From contig CM056731.1 of assembly GCA_029844215.1 (NCBI GenBank), positions 83,472,992-83,536,991 of the forward strand: a stretch of 64,000 nucleotides of DNA, in the 5' to 3' direction. Position 1 is the first letter of the stretch. Each line of letters begins with the position of its first letter. A program made the position numbers and the translations under genes. The notes below the pieces were generated by a model. It made no database searches. It was given only the letters and a program-made list of their open reading frames with translations, and was not told the DNA's origin. This DNA comes from Przewalskia tangutica. Its lineage: Eukaryota; Streptophyta; Magnoliopsida; Solanales; Solanaceae. Shown here piece after piece: positions 56,940 to 64,000 of the stretch.

Positions 56940-57876
56940 ATTCTTGCCGGTTTCAAATATCCGGGTTACTACCTCCAACTTGGTCATCATTAGCGGGAAC
57001 ATTCGGATGGATCTCCGATACTTTTCTGAACATAACAACGTGAAAGACCGGACGCACTGCCTCCCACGTCGGACGGCAAAGCTAACTTATAGGCAACCTG
57101 GCCTATCCTCCAAAGGATCTGAAAACGCTCCAAGTACCTCAGGCTAAGTTTCCTCTGTTTCCAAAACTCGTCACACCCTTCCGGTGGTACATTCAAGAAG
57201 ATCCACCGCCACGAACTCAGCGTCGCCGCCGATTATCCGCACGACTTACGGTGACTCGAGTGCGATAACCTCTTACGGATAAGCTTCACCCTATCCACAT
57301 CCCGCCAAACAAGTATAAACCAACTATCCGAACCTTGCCAACATCGAACAATCGTGGCAATCTACACTACCGCCATACAAGGCTTCATAAGGCGACATCG
57401 AATCGAAATGGTAGCTATAAAACATTCCCTCAACAGAGACAACAATCCTCACAACTACCCTGAAATCCAAACACCGGCGAGGCGAATGCGTCTTGAGACT
57501 GCTGAGTTTCTAACCCCGCTGGTAATACTTCCGAGCGAAATAAGCGTAACACAGGCTCTCGCGTCATAAGGTGAAAGTAGGCACCTCGTGCAGCCTTACA
57601 ACCTTCCTGATATAATCATCTCGCATAACCCTCTGCCGAGTAAACGGTCTTGACTAAAAGACAAGATGGGCTGACCTCATCGGTCCGACTACTGGTCGAA
57701 CGCATCCACGAACTCGTACGCTGGTTAACTAAACTTGGGCCTAGCGCCCTTGTGACCCCACCACCTGGCGGGACCACCTCGACCGACCCCACATTACGGG
57801 CGGGTTGACCCGCGTCATCCTCAACCCGACCCGCTATCGCGCCAAACTCTTGTTCCCCGATCCGGAACAATCTCAC
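56940..57876 (-). pseudogene. T5 integrase remnant
   Basis: Minus-strand relic: core start (about 57740-57650, FVDAFDQ, SSRTDEVSPSC in alternating frames), a degraded C-terminal block (about 57410-57330), and at 57196-57000 a stretch reading FWKQRKLSLRYLERFQILWRIGQVAYKLALP, the GKLSPRY-GPF-I---VG-VAYKLALP block before the chromodomain. It ends GDPSE. The DDE core is broken. Confidence 0.78.
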
Positions 57877-58203
57877 TATCGAGTCACGAAAACCTAGTGG
57901 TCTTCTTAGCTCAACTACCCTCTTTCATATCATACAACTCAGGGACTTATCACACAACATATCTCACGAATACTATGCACTCCGATAAGGGTCAAACATA
58001 AATATAATCTTTTACTCAAGATGGCCTTGCCTCTAAGGTCTCCACGTATAAAACTCTAAGGCTCACACTTTCCTTATCCCCAATCTTACCCTTCTAACTA
58101 ACCATGATTTCTAATCACAATTGACACAATGCTATCTGAACATAACACTTAAGATATACTCATCTTATCATACATACTAATCTCTAGAGGGTTAAGGATA
58201 TAC
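57730..58203 (-). other. T5 spacer (intron-like)
   Basis: About 470 bp, no coding sense. On the minus strand it follows CAG at 58206-58204 and begins GTATATCCTTAACCC. It is homologous to the spacers of T1, T3 and T4. Confidence 0.55.
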
Positions 58204-59080
58204 CTGTATCTACCGCTTCACTCCCCTTTGTCGTTCTAATCAATCCTGCCCTGTTGGGCGCATAGCTAGGAAATGTGATGAACTGGTCACTGATCCTGAA
58301 GGCTAAATCTCTACATCTGCGCCACCTCTGGTCGGACAATTCCTCGTAAAATGGCCCTGCTGGCCGCAAGCATAACAAGCTGTCGAAGAAGTACGACACT
58401 TCCCACAATGACACTTACCAGGCGGCACACCGGTGGGGTGGCCTCCTCTGGCTAACACCCCTTCCTCTACGAACTACTGAATCCGCAACTAATCTGGTAG
58501 GCTGAGTCCTCCTACTTGCATCCCTCCTACTAGGACATCCTTTCGACACATGGCCCTGACGGCCGCAGTTAAAACAAACACCAAACAAAAGGCGACATTC
58601 CGGGATGGCGCACGCCTGTGTGAACACCGAGAAAATCGAACGGTGGCTAGAACCTACGTATAGCCGTGAATCGAAGCTCGAGCTCGACCAACTCGGCATA
58701 CTCGAACGTCCCGAACCCCGCGGAGGACCACTGCGATTGGCGAGGCGCATATCTAGTCTGCTGGTGAGGCGATTCGCCTCGAAAGTTACCAAAGGACCCT
58801 GATGTTCTGGCCCTCTTCTTCTGATCTTGGTTAACCCGTCGATCCCTACGTTTCTCGGCCTGCTGCGCATAAGCGTCTGTGAGCCATGCTTAAGCCTGAC
58901 TGAAGAGCTATTCTTACACGACCCTCTCTTAGATAGTCATCAAGACCCGTGATAAATCGATACATAATATACTCTGCAGTTGCTAACTCCCTAGCTAATG
59001 TGAGGATCGTCTTTTGCAATCTATACTTTCGCTCTGGTCGTGGGCGAAGGTTCAAATATCATGGCCGATAGGAGGCCGCT
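58204..59080 (-). pseudogene. T5 gag remnant with two zinc knuckles
   Basis: Best-kept gag end of the Tekay-like copies. 59055-58900: N-terminal side (RPERKYRLQKT, LDDYLREG). 58870-58415: an open stretch of 151 residues with the first CCHC knuckle CFNCGRQGHVSKGC (58576-58535; C-x2-C-x4-H-x4-C) and SRRDASRRTQPTR. A second knuckle, CYACGQQGHFTRNC, lies near 58380-58330 in another frame. The intact first knuckle is the empty-site reference for the D2 insertion in T3. Confidence 0.82.
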
Positions 59081-59408
59081 GGTTGTGCTAGACTCTGGTG
59101 GATGGCGGCGTCGCCGAAACTCCCGAATGAAGCACCCGGTGATGATTGGGCACGTGCTCTAGTAACCCTCGTGCTGCTCTACTCGCGGCCTTGCCGCCTG
59201 GGCGGGTTGCCTTACGCGGAGGCATAGCGGTAAGGGAAAGAAATACGTTAGAGGTCCAACTTATAACACGCCTCTAAGCACGATCTCGAGTGAGAAGAAT
59301 GGAAACCAATCCTAAATATCCTATAGCCTCACGATTATTGGTGTGGTGCACAACACGGATAATCAATATTCTACTAGATACGGTGCAGACACTTTTCGAG
59401 GATTAATC

Positions 59409-59420
59409 GCTCCGATACCA
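59409..59420 (-). other. T5 primer-binding site (tRNA-iMet type)
   Basis: TGGTATCGGAGC on the minus strand, four bases after the LTR end. One base (A to G) from the standard TGGTATCAGAGC. Confidence 0.8.
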
Positions 59421-59424
59421 CTTT

Positions 59425-60318
59425 TGTCACGACCAACCGGGCAGTGATCGTGCCTTACCGGGCACCCAAGTAGACATACATCAGAGTAATCAGCGGAATA
59501 TAAAACAAGACATGAAATAATGTGAAGTGAGAAACAGTTTATCTGAGAAAAGTTGCCTTTCGGCATAAATATATATATAAAAACTTGAATCCAAACAGTT
59601 ACATCCCTTTTACAACTCTGCCCACAACCGTACTACAGACCTCTAAGAATGATATGACAACAATGACGGGACAGGGCCCCGCCATACCCCTGAATGTAAG
59701 TACCTACAACGACAGGGGACTATACCACTGATAAGCCTCCGGAGAAACGGAGCTTCCCAACGCTGAACTGTGACCCTATGAGCGAGGATCAACAACTGGT
59801 GTACCTCTACCTGCGGCATGAACGCAGCCCCCCGAAGGAGGTCGATCAGTACCAAGTATGTGAAATCGAAAATCAGTAAATGAAATCATAGTAGTCTATA
59901 TAAAACAGAAGACATATATGATAACCAATTTACACAATATGTAAGCAGTCATGTCAAGTCAGGGACTCACGCCCTTAAAGTTAGCACTCAAATATAACCA
60001 TAGGTCTCATGCCCACAATATCAATCATGCCCGTGGAATTCCTTCCTCACTGCCGGCAGTCCATGATATATAAAAACATCCAAGGAATACACGTGAACAC
60101 GTGTCCGCTGTGTCATAATAAAATCGTCACGGGGTAAGTACGAAGGCGTAGCCGACTACTAAAACCCACCGTACCAACAAAGTCATAAACTGTATCACGA
60201 GGTCTTTCTAGACCGCCACATGATCGAAGCTGGCCACTCGCCCGCAGTATCAAATGTGCGCGTCTAGTCCCGAACTTCCGCTGACTCGCATAGGCCACAC
60301 ATAGGCCGCGTAGGTATT
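59425..60318 (-). mobile_element. T5 5' LTR, 3' part, cut by L10
   Basis: Matches the end of the T5 3' LTR, for example the GCGTAGCCGACTACTAAAAC stretch at about 60145. It is cut at 60318 by the end of L10. The missing 5' part should lie right of the window. Confidence 0.8.
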
Positions 60319-62679
60319 TGTAACGACCCGTTCGGGGCGTTCATCGTGCCTTATCCGGGCACCCTAGTGATCTGATACAATCATAGAAAACCAGCGGAAA
60401 ATAAAACTTAAACAAGAAACAGATATATGAACATAAAACAGGCCAACCCAACGGTTACCTTCCAATAACATAATAAATACAACTCTTTCAAAACGAACAG
60501 TTTAATCCCTTTTTACAAACCCCGCCGGTACTACAGAGACCTCTAAGATTTACAAACTATGACGGGGCGGGGCCCGCCATACCACGAATGTACAAGAACC
60601 TACAACTCAGGGAACACATACTAAAAGATAAGCCTCGGAAAGCGGAGCTTCCCAAGCTGGCCCGAGATCCTAAGAGCGAGGATCCACGACCGATGTACCT
60701 CTACTGCGGCATGAACGCAGCCGAAGGAGTCGATCAGGTACCAAGTATGAAATCGTAAAAATCAGAATGAAATCATACTAGTCTATATAAAGCGGGAGAC
60801 ATGTATGATAACCAAACTACGATTCACAACATAAAAGCGATCATGTCGATCGAGGACTCACGCCTCAAGTCATCACTCAAATATAACTATGGGTCTTACG
60901 CCCACAACATCAATCATGTTCGCATCACGGCGCATGCCCGAATCTGCATCGGTGTAGACATGTCCATGATGCAACAATAATACCAATGCCCGGCGCATGC
61001 CGGAATTCTACCTCGGTGTGAACACGCCCATGTGACATCAACAATAATATCTGGGTGATCAACCCCGCGTGGCCACGTGCCCCGGAATTCTACCTCGGTG
61101 TAGACATGTCCATGTAACCACAATAACAATATATCGGGTAATCAACGTGCGCGGCCGCGATGCCCCGAATCTGCGTCGGTGTAGACATGTCCACGTGACA
61201 TCAACAACAAGACAAGAATCAAAATGGAAACATACGGTGGAATTCTCCATCACCGCCAAAGACGTCCAAGTAAGTTCTCAACAAGTCGACCTACTTATCG
61301 AGACGCGGTAACGTAAATACCACACTTGCACAACAAAGGCTATCATCACAAGCATAGGCAAGTTTCACAACAACAAGCATAGGCAAGTTTCACAACAACA
61401 AGCATGGCAAGTTTCACACAACTCAAAGTACTTTCATTTTATGCCAAAGTCGGGTTTTAACCCCAAAGTACTACATACGTTAAGTTCTTTAAAAGAGATC
61501 CATTACTTTTATAAAAGTCACCCTATACCCATAGTATTAGAATGACCAACCCACATTCCTTTTCAAAATCAAGTAACAACATTCTTTTCCTAAGTTCGGT
61601 TTGCCTAGTTTCAATTACTCAAGCTTCTCATTTTCAAATGCTCAAGTCACTTATTTTAGAAAGGTTTCATAACTCATAGTCTTAATCTCTTTTAAAACAA
61701 TTGAGTAACATATGTCAAATATGTGAGTAGGTTATTCTTTGTTTATAACGATCTTATTACAATGACCATGATCTAGAAAATGTAATATCATTTTGTCTCA
61801 TCTTAAACACATGCGGATGGAGGTTTCTCTTGGTTTTAATACAACACATCATTATTCAATACATTTTCCTTTATTAACGCTGATAGTGCTGTCGATACAC
61901 ATTCGATTCGAAATCAAGAAAACATTATCCCTTTAAAAACCAAGTACTCATTACTCACGAATGAGGTTTCACACAAACATCCACATTAAAACAAATAAGT
62001 TAAGTCTCTTATCTTATAAGATCAAGTCTCTTAACTTCTAACATCATGAAACCATTTTCACTACATAAGGTCGTTATAACTAACTTCCCATAAAGCTATT
62101 ATAACACCCTATGTTTTAAACCAACCAAATCACTTAGCACGTACGCGTCACCGTACTACATAGTTCACAACAATCATGCTAGAAAAGATAGGAAGAGGTT
62201 CACATACCTCGCGACGATTTATCGACAATAAGCAAAACGCTCAAGTACTTCAACCCGTCGGCTACTCCTAAGCCAAGTAGATCACGCCACACGTAGTACT
62301 CGCTCTAAAATGGTCATGGTACTCTATCAAACCTTTCTTATCATCAAGACTTATACCAATAAAAGCCCTCAAAATCTACGGAAATTTGCAAAGACTTCCC
62401 GCTTATACTCACTTTTCCATCTTTTACCAAGGCGAATAACGTAATATATATACCATATATATATATAGGCGTAATAATTAAACAACATAAAGAAGGGGAT
62501 TACACGCCCAAACGGTAGCGGTTTACTATCACGCCCATAACAACAATAAGTAAAAGAAGGGGATTACGCGGCCAACCGTGTAGCGGTTTACTATCACGCC
62601 TTCATAACGATACAATAATTAAAAGGGATCACACGCCCAAAGCGGGCGATTGAAAAATCTTCCCTTAATGAAATGTAAA

Positions 62680-62790
62680 TCTGATCAATGTAAATACAAT
62701 CCAAAGTAAATACGGTCCAAAGTAAATCTGATCCAAAGTAAATACGGTCCAAAGTAAATCTGATCCAAAGTAAATGATCCAAAGTAAATC
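62680..62790 (-). repeat. Short tandem repeat GATCCAAAGTAAAT
   Basis: Alternating units of about 14-19 bp with a CTGATCC or CGGTCC start. It opens a spurious frame on the minus strand. Confidence 0.85.
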
Positions 62791-63472
62791 TGATCCTTAA
62801 GTTGGGGTCCTTGGCAACTTTGTCCATTTTACTTATCCAATTTACTCATTAGTCATCCAACTTATATTTCCATTCTTAATATAAGTTATAGTTACTTTGT
62901 TATTAGCTTCTTAGCAAGTAAGATACGTTTTACCATTTTAATGGCAAACGGCCAATCCTTTCTTTTAACAAGTTAACAAGATCCAACTCTTCCAAACTTA
63001 CTCCATATATTATATAATCCATAATATACTTATAATATATGTATAACAACGATTCACAAAGAGGTTTAAGTTCCACTACCTCAAATAGCCCAAAAATATC
63101 CAAGTTCTTAAAGTCGCTCCAAGCAAGTCTTAGCTCCAAATCTTTACGTTCCAATCCGCTACAAGCAACCCATAGAAGCTCCTAACCAACTTCTCTTCAA
63201 GATTCAACTCCAAAAAGTGAAGAACACTTAGGGTTTCAAGATTACAACTTTCGGCCAAGGCATCCCTTCAAGGCTAGGGGTGTGAAATCTTTTCCAACTC
63301 TTGGTACACAATCTTCCTAACACCTTAGGGAAGAACACTTGAGAGTTTAAGAATTGTTGGACAAATTTTGCTCAAGAAATGGGGCAAAACAGAGCTCTGG
63401 AGTCGAGGGAGAAGGGAGGGTTTTTCAAGTCTTCAAATGTCTAAGTGTGGAAGATTTCATCAACTAAGGGTG

Positions 63473-63480
63473 CATATATA
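63473..63480 (-). promoter_or_regulatory. LTR TATA-like box (L10)
   Basis: TATATATG on the minus strand, 159 bp downstream of the G-box palindrome at 63634-63649. Confidence 0.55.
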
Positions 63481-63633
63481 GGACAACCAAGGGATAGGAT
63501 GAAGGCAAGTGTGTGGTTGAGATTGGGGACAAGTGTGGGTGGGACCCCCAAGCCACTTGTCCACACAAAATATCTAGCAAGACTTGCCACTGCTTGCCAC
63601 TGCTAGCTAATTTCGGCCAAGGGCCACCTAGAG

Positions 63634-63649
63634 GGTGACACGTGTCGCC
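63634..63649 (-). promoter_or_regulatory. G-box palindrome (L10)
   Basis: GGTGACACGTGTCGCC, CACGTG at 63639-63644. The same sequence is in T1 and T2 although the LTRs around it have diverged. Confidence 0.6.
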
Positions 63650-64000
63650 TCACTGCTAAATCAAAATATTTCATCTCGAAAATATCCATAATGGCCAAAA
63701 TCTCAAAAACTAAGCGGGCCCACAAAACCGTAAATTTCACCGTGGGCCCACGTGACCATTTCCTAAATAAAATTCCATAATTCTCAAATATTCTAAGAAG
63801 TCCGAATACCAAATCGGGAATCCAATTCCCATTAACGAACCTTTTTCTTCACAAAACCGGAAACTTTTCCAGTGAAAAATCACATCTTTCTTTCTTTCCA
63901 AAATTTACCGTAATCTCGCGTGCATCCTCACCTATATACCACGGAACTACGGGTATAACATTCTTCCTCTAGAAACATTCGTCCGAATGTTCATTCTAAG

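Larger units (their letters stand above)
60319..63960 (-). mobile_element. L10, 3' LTR of an element beyond the right edge
   Basis: A 3642-bp LTR on the minus strand from TGTTATACCCG (63960) to GGGTCGTTACA (60319). Purine-rich sequence and the CATTCGGACGAATG inverted repeat at 63961-64000 mark the polypurine side, so the body lies to the right. Arrays: 60910-61205 (GAATTCTACCTCGGTGTAGA type, about five units), 61350-61420 (AACAACAAGCATAGGCAAGT plus, three units), 62680-62790 (GATCCAAAGTAAAT, six or more units). Confidence 0.82.

Noticed and set aside
62594..62827. A 77-codon frame with repeated FTLD/DLLW-like words
   Set aside because: Arises from the GATCCAAAGTAAAT short tandem repeat in L10.

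Overview
The window is repeat-rich nuclear DNA from a plant, made almost wholly of nested and broken LTR retrotransposons. I found no host protein gene, rRNA, tRNA gene or CRISPR array. Long LTRs of about 3 kb, primer sites complementary to initiator-Met tRNA, gag zinc knuckles and chromovirus-type integrase ends point to the Ty3/gypsy Tekay/Del group. A second family has 1.5 kb LTRs, a tRNA-Asp primer site and an Athila/Tat-like ORF. LTR ends of the type GGGTCGTGACA suggest a eudicot, perhaps Solanaceae. The species cannot be read from the sequence.

Layout. 1-4289: element T1 (minus; 3' LTR, gag and integrase remnants, 65-bp stub of the 5' LTR) inserted in the 3' LTR of T2. 4290-6912: 3' half of T2 (minus; LTR, integrase, RNase H). 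6913-8430: lone LTR S1. 8431-22364: 3' half of T3 (plus), its 3' LTR split by the complete short element T4 (11065-19905). 22370-31765: LTR relics L5, L6 and L7, and an Athila-like gag-protease relic that carries a 5'-truncated LINE. 31766-37053: 5' half of T2 (plus). 37054-42496: complete non-autonomous element D2 (minus). 42497-46790: 5' half of T3 (minus). 46791-53716: LTR relics L5, L8 and L9. 53757-60318: element T5 (minus). 60319-63960: 3' LTR (L10) of an element running off the right edge.

The main result is that 8431-37053 (28.6 kb) reads as an inversion whose ends lie in two oppositely oriented LTRs of the D family. Re-inverting it restores three target-site duplications (GTATT for S1, CCGTC for D2, GCAAC for T3), joins the two halves of a gag zinc knuckle at an insertion point whose empty site is preserved in T5, and puts the protease, RNase H and integrase of T2 on one strand in canonical order. 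Ectopic recombination between inverted LTRs explains this; a false join in a repeat-collapsed assembly is the alternative.

Other main observations are these: a Tekay-like family in which four copies lack protease, reverse transcriptase and RNase H and carry a shared non-coding spacer; a G-box palindrome held about 160-190 bp upstream of the LTR TATA box; a block of about 130 nt kept across otherwise unlike LTRs; and a hairpin followed by a G-rich polypurine motif, found three times in D2 and once in the Athila relic.
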